Positions 8,143-15,759 of a stretch of 64,000 nucleotides of DNA are shown piece by piece. The stretch comes from Methanobacterium alkalithermotolerans (lineage in GTDB: Archaea > Methanobacteriota > Methanobacteria > Methanobacteriales > Methanobacteriaceae). The translations under genes and the position numbers were made by a program. Numbering within the stretch: position 1 is the first letter of the stretch; the number at the start of each line of letters is the position of its first letter. The notes under the pieces were generated by a model that worked only from the letters and a program-made list of their open reading frames with translations, was not told the origin of the DNA and did not search any database. The stretch spans positions 806,001 through 870,000 of the forward strand of contig NZ_CP058560.1 of NCBI RefSeq assembly GCF_018141185.1, written 5' to 3'.

Positions 8143-9296
8143 ATTAACATCTCCTTAATCACAGAGACAGGAAATCCAGATTCTCTTTTGCCCCGGACAA
8201 TGACTTTTAAATTCTTAATTTCTACTTCCTTTCGGCTTAAGAAACCTATCATAGGACCTATTCCAAATGGTTTTTTTAATGATAGGGTTTTTGCAGTTTT
8301 TTGAATATATCCAGATAATGCTGCTTCAAAGGGAGCTATAGAACCTGTTTTATTATATTCGGCTAATGCATCAACCATAATAGTAGAATAATCCGTTCCT
8401 TCCAAGGCACTAATAACACCAGAGACATCTTCTGATTCCATAAGGTCCTTTAATTTCCAATCTCTAATTTGATATCCTTTAGAAATCATGTAAGGACTTA
8501 TATCATCATATTTCAGTCCGTCGGCTTTGGCTCTGAGAATTATTTTTAGATTTGAAGCATCTACCTGGGTACCAATATATGGATGTAATAAGGTTGTGTT
8601 TGCATCAGATGGATCGGATACTGCTTTTAATAGATTTTCTAAATAATATTTATCCAGAGCAGCTTCCAGGGGTAGAACCATCCCTTTTTCTTCGTAATCT
8701 GTTAGGGCGTCTTCCAGTATCTGAGAGTATTCTGTACCCTCTAGACCTATAATTACCTCAGTTACAGATTTAACTTCCACCAGCTTTTCCACTACATCAC
8801 TTATTTCACCAAAGGGAATTAATAGTTCCGCGGTCTTTTCAGGGTCAAGTCCTGCTTCTTTAGCAGTAATCAATGTTTTGATGTTACTTATATCCCATTT
8901 TTTAAGTAGAACGCGGAATACGTCTTTAATACCCCCCGGAGCTATCCTGGCAATAAGATCATGTGTTTCTGCCATTTGAATATCCAGCGCTTTTTCCAGT
9001 GGATATTTATCCACATATTTGGAGTACTCTGGAAAACCACGCAGGTAGTTTTTTACCTCTTCCAGATTTTCTGATTCGAGAATCTCTGAAAACTGTTTTT
9101 GGGTTATTAAACGTCCGATTCTTGCTCTAACTCTGGCATTAGGGTATGCGTAAGGGAACATTTCAAATACTGGCTTTATGGTAACTATAACTACAATAGC
9201 CCCTATAATGAACCCTGCTAATAATAAAAGACCTATAAAAGATTCAATAGAGGAGAAACCCATTGAGGTTACAATTGCACTAATGCTATCTGCCAT
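8139..9296 (-). CDS. ahaC: A-type ATP synthase subunit C (stalk-ring connector)
   Basis: A 385-residue subunit C (d-type), a funnel-shaped helical protein that seats the central stalk on the proteolipid ring. Three repeated helical modules are visible, each with a YSKYV/YSQIL/YSTIM-like turn and an ALD/ALE/ALA motif. The first 40 residues form a hydrophobic helix (IGLLLLAGFIIGAIVVIV) absent from many crystallised subunit C proteins. It may be a membrane anchor, which I recall in other Methanobacteriales. The gene follows ahaE after 15 bases with a GGGGAGATA ribosome site. Confidence 0.93.
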   Translation of the reverse strand: MADSISAIVTSMGFSSIESFIGLLLLAGFIIGAIVVIVTIKPVFEMFPYAYPNARVRARIGRLITQKQFSEILESENLEEVKNYLRGFPEYSKYVDKYPLEKALDIQMAETHDLIARIAPGGIKDVFRVLLKKWDISNIKTLITAKEAGLDPEKTAELLIPFGEISDVVEKLVEVKSVTEVIIGLEGTEYSQILEDALTDYEEKGMVLPLEAALDKYYLENLLKAVSDPSDANTTLLHPYIGTQVDASNLKIILRAKADGLKYDDISPYMISKGYQIRDWKLKDLMESEDVSGVISALEGTDYSTIMVDALAEYNKTGSIAPFEAALSGYIQKTAKTLSLKKPFGIGPMIGFLSRKEVEIKNLKVIVRGKRESGFPVSVIKEMLI

Positions 9297-9311
9297 AATT
9301 TATCTCCCCTA

Positions 9312-9935
9312 TTATTCGAATAGTACCTTAGCAACTTCATAACGTAATGTTTTCTTGAAACGTTGCATTCTGGCCTCGATAGTATTATTTACCTCTATTT
9401 CACCATTTTTAGTTTTTAAAATGGCTCCTCCGATGGTATTTATATTATCACCAAGTTCCAGAGTGGTTTTCGTGCCTGTTTCTTTTTCAACTACAGCTTC
9501 AATATCGTTAAGGGAATCTTTAACTTTATCAACATCATCTACTTTAATTAGAACCTGTAATTCTCCTCCCCCACATTCCATAGAAGCTTCTGTAATAATC
9601 TCGATTAGAGATTGCTTGTATTCTGATGAAGATGTGGAAGCCAGAATCCTTAATTTTTCAAAGGCTTTCTGGAATGATTCCTCAATTACTTCTTCTCTAG
9701 CCTCCAGATCTGCTCTTCGAGCATTCATTTTAGCTTCAGAGATAATTTGCTGATATTTCATTCGAGATTGTTTCTGGGCATCATCCAGAATTTTTTCTTT
9801 CTCCAACTGGGCTTCTTTTTCTCCAGCCTCAGTTATTGAATTACTTTCTAATTGTGCCTCTTGAATGATTTCATCAGCTTTGCTCTGAGCTTCTTGAATT
9901 ATGCTGGAGACAATTTTATCTGCCCCGGCGGTCAT
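9312..9935 (-). CDS. ahaE: A-type ATP synthase subunit E (peripheral stalk)
   Basis: A protein of 207 residues. The first 100 form a long, strongly charged helix (repeated Glu/Lys/Gln with Ala spacing), and the C-terminal domain (EVNNTIEARMQRFKKTLRYEV) binds the head. Subunit E pairs with H to form the right-handed coiled coil of the peripheral stalk (stator). The ATG lies only four bases beyond the stop of the proteolipid gene. Length and composition are ordinary. Confidence 0.93.
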   Translation of the reverse strand: MTAGADKIVSSIIQEAQSKADEIIQEAQLESNSITEAGEKEAQLEKEKILDDAQKQSRMKYQQIISEAKMNARRADLEAREEVIEESFQKAFEKLRILASTSSSEYKQSLIEIITEASMECGGGELQVLIKVDDVDKVKDSLNDIEAVVEKETGTKTTLELGDNINTIGGAILKTKNGEIEVNNTIEARMQRFKKTLRYEVAKVLFE

Positions 9936-9939
9936 TTTA

Positions 9940-10428
9940 TTAAGCTCCTAATATTCCACCAAATACCATCAACAGTATAGCAATCAGGAAACCATAAATA
10001 GCCTGAGTCTCAGGCAATGCAGTAAACAAGATACCCTGAGAGAACATGTCCGGATCTTCAACAACTGCTCCAACAGATGATGCAGCAGCCATACCCTGAC
10101 CCATACCTGAACCTAAACCCGCAAAACCTATAGCAGCACCGGCACCTACAGCTACCAGACCTACTTCTACAGGTAAAGCAGTTTCTCCACCCAGTATTCC
10201 TCCAAATACCATTAACAGTATAGCAATCAGGAAACCATAAATAGCCTGAGTCTCAGGCAATGCAGTAAACAAGATACCCTGTGCAAACATATCTGGATCT
10301 TCAGCAACTGCACCTACACTTCCTGCTGCAGCCATACCCTGACCTAAACCTGAACCTAAACCCGCAAAACCTACGGCAATACCTGCGCCGATTGCTGCTA
10401 AAGCTGTACCTAATGCAATATCAACCAT
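9940..10428 (-). CDS. ahaK: A-type ATP synthase proteolipid subunit K, duplicated hairpin
   Basis: A protein of 162 residues made of two copies of an 81-residue helical hairpin, so four membrane helices. Each copy has a glycine-rich first helix (GFAGLGSG) and a second helix with the ion-binding motif LPETQAIYGFL, giving carboxylates Glu59 and Glu140. Gln30 and Gln111 on the first helices, with Thr after each Glu, match the ligand set reported for Na+-binding rotor rings. Na+ coupling is therefore likely but is inference. The ring rotates in the membrane against subunit I. The second halves of the two copies are nearly identical at DNA level. Confidence 0.96.
   Translation of the reverse strand: MVDIALGTALAAIGAGIAVGFAGLGSGLGQGMAAAGSVGAVAEDPDMFAQGILFTALPETQAIYGFLIAILLMVFGGILGGETALPVEVGLVAVGAGAAIGFAGLGSGMGQGMAAASSVGAVVEDPDMFSQGILFTALPETQAIYGFLIAILLMVFGGILGA
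9959..10281. repeat. Near-identical 80-bp direct repeat within ahaK
   Basis: Bases 9959-10038 and 10202-10281 are identical except for one base (accatC versus accatT). They are offset by 243 bp, exactly 81 codons. They encode the second helix of each proteolipid hairpin, including the PET motif. Third-codon positions are conserved as well, so gene conversion or recent re-duplication is more likely than protein-level constraint alone. Confidence 0.9.
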
Positions 10429-10443
10429 TTTTTTTCCTCCAAA

Positions 10444-12429
10444 TTAATTCCTAACTTTTGTAAACTTTCTTTTAGCCTGGAAAGCTCTGAATTTAGAACT
10501 TCCACCAATGTAAAATTGTGCAAAGAATTCAACATAATGTAAACGAAGAGCATTAATAAATGCCCCTAAGGTCTGGAATGCCCCATTAGCAATATGTCCC
10601 AGAACGAATATTATGGGAGCTAAAATAAATCCAATATAAGGTACCATTTCACCAATTAAGCCTGTTAATATGTTAACAGTCATGGCAATACCTCCAGTAG
10701 CCAGTGCCAATGCAAGTAACCTGGCATAGGATAGTATGGTTCCTAAAAATCCGGAAATATCCATTAAACCGAACATTCCATTTAAGTAAATTAGCATAAC
10801 AAAAGCCACGGCTACTATCGCTCCACCAATGTAGATGGAACCAAAGCCAGCCAAGTAACTGGCACCTAAAAGACCTACACCTAAAAGCATTAATAGCCAC
10901 ACAATCTGGCTTCCCACTGCTTGTTTGGTTTCTCCTCTTTTAAAGTTATTGTATGCCCCTAAAACCAGGCCCACAATGGTGTAGATAACACCGACAGTTA
11001 AAGCCATTATTAAGATGTTTTGAGGATACTTAAAAGCATCGACAGCCTCTATAACGGTGGGTAGTTCCCATACCAAGAAACGAGGGAAAAAGTCCCCTAG
11101 AAGCGAATTGGTAACCAGTCCCAGTACCGTGGCCCATATACCACAAGCAACCAGCACCAGACCCATATTTTTCATGGTCTGATTAACTTTGCCCATTCCC
11201 CGGTACAGAACCAGCCCCGCCAGCACAATTACTACTCCATAACCAGCATCTGTTAAACAGAAACCAAAGAAAAAGGGAAATACTAATGCTACCAGTATGG
11301 TTGGGTCAATTTCCCGGTAACTGGGAGAAGAATACATCTCTACAAATAATTCATATGGTTTTGCAAACCGCGGATTATCCAGATGAACCGGTACATCGTC
11401 CCCTTCAGGGTTTTCAACATCAACCACAGAATGGCCTTGGGTAGATTGTTCAATAGTCTCCAGGGCCTTATTCTCTTTTTTAACTGGAACCCAAGCTTCC
11501 AGCATCACAGTTTTTTTGGTTTCCCCGAAAGCGGAGAATATTTCATTTCTTTCTTTTTCAATTTCCAGTTGTTCTTTTAAGACCAGAAGATCATCTTCCC
11601 ACTTTGAGGCAATATCTTTTAGGTCATTTAAAACAGAATTTCTCTCTTCTTTTAAGGCCTCCAGCCTATTATTTGACAGTTCAATTATTTCATTAGGCCT
11701 ACCTGAGAGGAGAGAAATCTCATATCTTTCAAATTCAAGCCGCCTTAATACCCCGGCAATCTCTTCAGATAATTCTTTGAGAGATATGATCAAGATATTT
11801 AAGTCGGTTTTTGATTCTCCTGAGTCAGTATAGACCAGTATTTCGTCTTTCGATTGAGCGTATTCATCATGGAACTTTTGGTAGGCTTCTGTGGAAATTT
11901 TACCAGTTATCACTGATAAATATCTGGAATTTTTTAAATCATCAAAATTAATATCGAAGTTTATAAGTTTTTCAGCCGTTTGCAGCGCTGCTACTTTTTC
12001 ATTTTTTTCAGCATCTATCATGGCTAATTTTTCTTCTATATTTCTGGTTTTACTTTCCACATTGCTGAGCATTGACTCAGCTTTATCCAAGAGAGCTTCG
12101 GCATCAATATCTTCAACTTCTCTTTTATCAAAGACTTCCGGACTGATGAAACCTTTCACCATATCTAAAATCCCGGCATCTTCCGAAGACACAGTTCCCA
12201 GAAAATCAACAATTCCAGTAGTCTTCATTAAAAGAGAGGATATTTTACCAGTATAGCCAGTAACCTTGGATGGTTTTAAAATTTGTGCCCACTCAGCGTC
12301 CTGTTGAATTCGCTCAGATATATCATGGATCTGCACAATTCCTTCCTCGTGCAAAGAGCGCACGACAGAATCAGAGTACTGATCCAGAGTTATTATTTTG
12401 AGTTTATGCATTCTCGCTGGTAAGAACAT
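10444..12429 (-). CDS. ahaI: A-type ATP synthase subunit I (a-subunit stator)
   Basis: A protein of 661 residues from the chosen ATG. A longer frame starts 7 codons upstream (12450) and would overlap ahaH by 11 bases. The MFLPARMHKLKIITLD start fits the family better and has a GTGAGTG motif before it. The N-terminal 360 residues are soluble with two long coiled-coil arms. The C-terminal part has about seven or eight membrane helices ending in a helix with conserved Arg and His (ALRLHYVEFFAQFY). It forms the ion half-channels and anchors both peripheral stalks. Length is normal for the family. Confidence 0.95.
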   Translation of the reverse strand: MFLPARMHKLKIITLDQYSDSVVRSLHEEGIVQIHDISERIQQDAEWAQILKPSKVTGYTGKISSLLMKTTGIVDFLGTVSSEDAGILDMVKGFISPEVFDKREVEDIDAEALLDKAESMLSNVESKTRNIEEKLAMIDAEKNEKVAALQTAEKLINFDINFDDLKNSRYLSVITGKISTEAYQKFHDEYAQSKDEILVYTDSGESKTDLNILIISLKELSEEIAGVLRRLEFERYEISLLSGRPNEIIELSNNRLEALKEERNSVLNDLKDIASKWEDDLLVLKEQLEIEKERNEIFSAFGETKKTVMLEAWVPVKKENKALETIEQSTQGHSVVDVENPEGDDVPVHLDNPRFAKPYELFVEMYSSPSYREIDPTILVALVFPFFFGFCLTDAGYGVVIVLAGLVLYRGMGKVNQTMKNMGLVLVACGIWATVLGLVTNSLLGDFFPRFLVWELPTVIEAVDAFKYPQNILIMALTVGVIYTIVGLVLGAYNNFKRGETKQAVGSQIVWLLMLLGVGLLGASYLAGFGSIYIGGAIVAVAFVMLIYLNGMFGLMDISGFLGTILSYARLLALALATGGIAMTVNILTGLIGEMVPYIGFILAPIIFVLGHIANGAFQTLGAFINALRLHYVEFFAQFYIGGSSKFRAFQAKRKFTKVRN

Positions 12430-12439
12430 GGCACTCACA

Positions 12440-12754
12440 CTACAGTACACTTTTTACAATAATATCTGAGGCCTCATCAACCTTGCTTAAGGAATTATTT
12501 TTGGTTACCCCAACTTCCTTTTTTGCCTGGTTAACAATATTCAAGGCCTCTTTTTTGGCTGTGGTTTCTGCATCAAAAATAAGTTTTTCAGCTTCTTCTT
12601 GAGCTTCCTTTTTAGCAGTTTCCATCATTTCCATGGATTTTGCCTTGGCCTCATCAATCATTTGAGCTGAATTAGTTTTAGAATCATTAATTAACTTATC
12701 AGCATCGTTTTCAGCTTTTTTAATCGTTGTAATAGCTTCCGATATCGTTATCAT
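12440..12754 (-). CDS. ahaH: A-type ATP synthase subunit H (peripheral stalk)
   Basis: A protein of 104 residues, almost entirely one charged helix rich in Ala, Glu and Lys with regular spacing (for example AKSMEMMETAKKEAQEEAEK), the expected partner of subunit E in the peripheral stalk. It is the first gene of the operon, preceded by GGTGATTAAATG and by a TATA-like promoter about 40 bases upstream. The gene ends just before the chosen ahaI start. Confidence 0.93.
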   Translation of the reverse strand: MITISEAITTIKKAENDADKLINDSKTNSAQMIDEAKAKSMEMMETAKKEAQEEAEKLIFDAETTAKKEALNIVNQAKKEVGVTKNNSLSKVDEASDIIVKSVL

Positions 12755-12785
12755 TTAATCACCATGGTTATGCAAAATCTATTTT

Positions 12786-12801
12786 GAGATATATTTATCT
12801 T
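12786..12801 (-). promoter_or_regulatory. Putative TATA box of the ATP synthase operon
   Basis: On the minus strand this reads AAAGATAAATATATCTC, a good archaeal TATA-type element in the 65-base gap between ahaH and the upstream gene. A start site about 25 bases downstream would leave a 5' leader of some 10-15 bases before the GGTGAT ribosome site of ahaH. No second promoter of this quality was noticed inside the operon. Confidence 0.45.
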
Positions 12802-12819
12802 TTACTATTTAGTTTTCTA

Positions 12820-13677
12820 TTAATCCACCAATCTAGGAATACTATTTAAGGTTGCCATATTAATTTCATCAGCTGACCTGTTTTCTGCCCCATCATAATA
12901 TATCTCTTCAATATCGAAAAATTTCCGGAAATCTGGTTCCCGGACCTTTTCTTCGTATACATGAGATATAAGGCCGGGTAATCTACCTATCATGAAAATT
13001 CCAGTGCCAGTTCTCCAGTTAAAGCCCATATCGGATAAAATACCTGAATTTGCCCCATCAATATTCATTTTGATGCCTTTTTTTTCCACCATAACCTCCT
13101 GTACTGCCATTGCCAGCCGGGTGTGATCTCCAATACAATCATATTCCTGTGCCAGCTGGATAAGGCGGGTAGCCCGGGGATCTTCAGAATGATATCGATG
13201 GCCAAAGCCCGGCACTTTATTTCCTTTTTCAATGTAATTATTCACAAATTCCTCTGCCATTACTCTTATATCAGTTTCTGGTTTTGAATTTTGAATAAAT
13301 TCCTGGAAAGCCCTCATTGACTTCTCAATTGCTCCTGCATGATTTTTTCCAAAAGCTAAAAGACCTCCAGCAATACAAGCATGTACTTTCGATCCAGCAG
13401 ATGCCATTAGACGGGCAGCCTGAGTACTGGGAGGAGTAACTCCATGATCACAAAATGAAACCAGTACGGCACTTAACATCTCTGATTCCTTTTTTTCAGG
13501 TATCTCACCTTTTATTAGTAAATAAACCATTTCTGAAAAAGAAATATTGCCAATGAGGCTCTCTTGAGAATAGCCCCGGGTAACGATATTATTAGGTTCA
13601 ACTTTGGTGATGGATGTCCTCCATTTAGGGTTATTAATTTTGAATACATTCTCTAGTGATTCTCTTCCAATTGCCAT
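12820..13677 (-). CDS. Short citrate-synthase family protein (citryl-CoA lyase-like)
   Basis: A protein of 285 residues from the ATG that follows GAGGTG. A longer frame to 13770 has no ribosome site and a non-homologous head. The three catalytic residues of the citrate synthase fold are present: His113 (AFGKNHAGA), His160 (PGFGHRYHSEDPR) and Asp207 (MNIDGANSG). The protein is about 100 residues shorter than true citrate synthase, which matches citryl-CoA lyase and its archaeal relatives. It could cleave or form an acyl-CoA/oxo-acid bond. The substrate is unknown. Methanobacteriales are thought to use an incomplete reductive TCA route without citrate synthase, so its role is open. Neighbours are fumarase alpha, a U32-like protein and MmgE/PrpD. 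Confidence 0.8.
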   Translation of the reverse strand: MAIGRESLENVFKINNPKWRTSITKVEPNNIVTRGYSQESLIGNISFSEMVYLLIKGEIPEKKESEMLSAVLVSFCDHGVTPPSTQAARLMASAGSKVHACIAGGLLAFGKNHAGAIEKSMRAFQEFIQNSKPETDIRVMAEEFVNNYIEKGNKVPGFGHRYHSEDPRATRLIQLAQEYDCIGDHTRLAMAVQEVMVEKKGIKMNIDGANSGILSDMGFNWRTGTGIFMIGRLPGLISHVYEEKVREPDFRKFFDIEEIYYDGAENRSADEINMATLNSIPRLVD

Positions 13678-13776
13678 TACTACGCACCTCTTATTAATAG
13701 GTGGTGAATTTATAAATCCAGATAAAAATTGAAATAAATATAATCTATTTATTGATAAAGCAACTTCCATCCTTAT

Positions 13777-14619
13777 TTAAAACTCTATAATTGCTCTTCT
13801 AGGCTCCATACAACAGCAAGGCCTCATAGAAACAATTCTAACTCCGCTAGCCCTTTGAGGGCCAACCTTAACAAAGGAGCCCAACGCAGTTGCTGAGCCA
13901 CCCAGGCCCAGAGGACCTACTTTAGTCCGGTTTATAGAATCAGTTATATAATTTTCTACAGGAGACTGTTGAGTTAAATCCCCATAAGCCATTGCCTTTA
14001 GCATTAAACTTGTAGCTTCAAAATGAGTTCTACCAATGCCTACTGCAGGGATACATGGAGTGCACCCTAACATTGAAACCTCTTTTTTCATCCATGTAAC
14101 AACTTGCCCAAATACAATACTATTATCTCTCTTGTGGAAAACCCTATAAGTACTTGACCGTATTTCTGGCCCGCCCCCTAACATCAATATATGGATTTTA
14201 ATCTTATTTCCTCGTATTGAATCAACTAAAAAGGCAGGAGGAGTTAGTTTTCCAGGATCTTCAAAAAGTCCCTTACTCTGTTCAATTCGCTGAATATCAT
14301 CTCCTTTAACTGCCATGGGCCGTGCAGGCAGGTTTTGAAGACCTTTTTCTATTCCTTTACTTATATCTTCAAAAAAATTAACCGGTAAGGTGGTTTCATT
14401 TCCAATTTCCACTATTACATGAGGAATTCCCGTATCATCACACAAGGGAAGGTCCTTTTTTTCTGCAATTCTAGCATTTTCGAGCAAAATTTCTAGGGCC
14501 CAGATGGCATTTCCATTAGATTCTGCTTTAAGGGCATTTTGGTAGGCATTTATCTGATCCTGGCGAAATGTGGTGCTTGCTTTTATGACTGCTTTTTGAA
14601 CCTGATTTATAAGAGTCAT
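13777..14619 (-). CDS. Class I fumarate hydratase, alpha subunit
   Basis: A protein of 280 residues from the ATG preceded by AAAGGAGGT. The ORF is open to 14685 but the extra codons have no support. Cysteines for the labile [4Fe-4S] cluster are visible in PLCDDTGIPH, LGCTPCIPAVGIG and MRPCCCMEPRRA. This is the alpha half of a two-subunit fumarase (or L-tartrate dehydratase, which shares the fold). The beta subunit is not in the window. In methanogens it interconverts malate and fumarate in the incomplete reductive TCA pathway to 2-oxoglutarate. It lies in a minus-strand run with the citrate-synthase-like gene, 99 bases away. Confidence 0.88.
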   Translation of the reverse strand: MTLINQVQKAVIKASTTFRQDQINAYQNALKAESNGNAIWALEILLENARIAEKKDLPLCDDTGIPHVIVEIGNETTLPVNFFEDISKGIEKGLQNLPARPMAVKGDDIQRIEQSKGLFEDPGKLTPPAFLVDSIRGNKIKIHILMLGGGPEIRSSTYRVFHKRDNSIVFGQVVTWMKKEVSMLGCTPCIPAVGIGRTHFEATSLMLKAMAYGDLTQQSPVENYITDSINRTKVGPLGLGGSATALGSFVKVGPQRASGVRIVSMRPCCCMEPRRAIIEF

Positions 14620-14684
14620 GATACCTCCTTTAATATTTATAAAAATTTCATAATAACCAAAATTTAAGGGAATTATACCTGCCA

Positions 14685-15590
14685 TTAAAGAGGTATGGCC
14701 AGATCAGATGGCCCTTTTTTTGAAATTATGGCTTCCGGATAATATCGATCAATCATGGATTTCACCAGTGACACCTGTCTAATGCGCTCACGAGCCTGGG
14801 ATTTAGTAGTATCCCAGCCGTGATGTCCTGCTACTGAGCCCCCAGTTTTAAGATAAACCGGTGCTGCCGCCTTAATTATATCCGGAACCTCGTAATGGCG
14901 AATAAAGCCCCCTGATGATTTGGGGTTTTCAGTATGTACATCAATGGAAATATCAATGGAATCTCTTAATGAGGCCAGCATGGGTATCTGCAAGTCCCGC
15001 ACAGGATTAAATGAATCCGCCCCCAATTCTTCTAAAAGTCTGGCTGAGGCAGGATTACCATGGCCGGTGTGGGCCGATATTTTAAAGTGTACTTCAGAGG
15101 GTATTTCTCCATCAGCCCTTAATTTATTCAAAATCCAGAGCAATCCCTCGTCATAAATTACTATTCCCCTGATACCCAGATTTATGGCCCTTTTCACATC
15201 TTCAATAGCATAGACCAGGTTTTCATATCCTCTCAAACGATATCCTATTCTAGCTCCTTCTTTAGTTTGAGCAGATGCACTGGTATCATATGTGGCCCGG
15301 GGGCCAACACTTAAAAAAAGTTCTATACTTGCTTCCCTGGCTAAGTCACCCATTTCTTCTATTTCAGAATCAGTAAGTAACATTATCCCCTTGGTCTGGG
15401 TCACCCGGTGAACAACCAATTCATAATCATCTAAAGCATCAATTAAAGAATTTAAAGCTTCTGGTTTTTGAATTCCAGGAACTTCAAAACGGTACTGTGC
15501 CCCATCATCAAATCTCTTTTTTGATTCCACCATATTCATTGAAAACGATTTAATTCCCATCTTTTCTAAATATAACCTGGTTTTATTCAT
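14685..15590 (-). CDS. TIM-barrel protein distantly like peptidase U32
   Basis: A protein of 301 residues with a beta/alpha-barrel rhythm: strands such as RGIVIYDEGLLWIL, SEVHFKISAHTGHG and DISIDVHTEN are each followed by a helix. It resembles proteins annotated U32 family peptidase in methanogens, but the classical U32 Cys-containing signature is absent, so protease activity should not be assumed. Conserved-looking residues include the His-Thr-Gly-His-Gly run near the middle and GGFIRHYEVPDI. The 66-base gap to the fumarase gene and shared strand suggest one transcript. Two inverted repeats lie just upstream. Function unknown. Confidence 0.6.
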   Translation of the reverse strand: MNKTRLYLEKMGIKSFSMNMVESKKRFDDGAQYRFEVPGIQKPEALNSLIDALDDYELVVHRVTQTKGIMLLTDSEIEEMGDLAREASIELFLSVGPRATYDTSASAQTKEGARIGYRLRGYENLVYAIEDVKRAINLGIRGIVIYDEGLLWILNKLRADGEIPSEVHFKISAHTGHGNPASARLLEELGADSFNPVRDLQIPMLASLRDSIDISIDVHTENPKSSGGFIRHYEVPDIIKAAAPVYLKTGGSVAGHHGWDTTKSQARERIRQVSLVKSMIDRYYPEAIISKKGPSDLAIPL

Positions 15591-15603
15591 AGATTCACCT
15601 CCA

Positions 15604-15622
15604 TATTCATTCCAAATGAATA
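15604..15622. promoter_or_regulatory. Inverted repeat upstream of the U32-like gene
   Basis: TATTCATT and AATGAATA form a perfect 8-bp inverted repeat around a CCA spacer. It begins 14 bases before the start codon of the U32-like gene at 15590. Its placement over the expected leader or ribosome-site region suggests an operator or an mRNA hairpin. Confidence 0.45.
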
Positions 15623-15694
15623 AGTTAAAAATTTTTTAATTTTAGAAGAATAACTACTAATGCCTGATGAGATATGAGTAAATTTAGTCTAATT

Positions 15695-15714
15695 GCGAAA
15701 ATGAAACTTTTCGC
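15695..15714. promoter_or_regulatory. Second inverted repeat between MmgE/PrpD and the U32-like gene
   Basis: GCGAAAA and TTTTCGC form a perfect 7-bp inverted repeat with a 6-base spacer. It lies about 46 bases past the stop of the MmgE/PrpD gene and 105 before the U32-like start. No T-run follows on the minus strand, so a regulator-binding site is at least as likely as a terminator. Confidence 0.4.
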
Positions 15715-15759
15715 CAAAATTCGAATACTCACTACAATAAAATAGGGTTACCCTTTTTA

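Noticed and set aside
12820..13770. Longer 316-residue version of the citrate-synthase-like gene
   Set aside because: The extra 31 residues have no ribosome site and a non-homologous hydrophobic sequence. GAGGTG lies just before the ATG at 13677.
14685..15590. U32 peptidase as a true collagenase-like protease
   Set aside because: The Cys-containing U32 signature is missing, so only the barrel fold is claimed.
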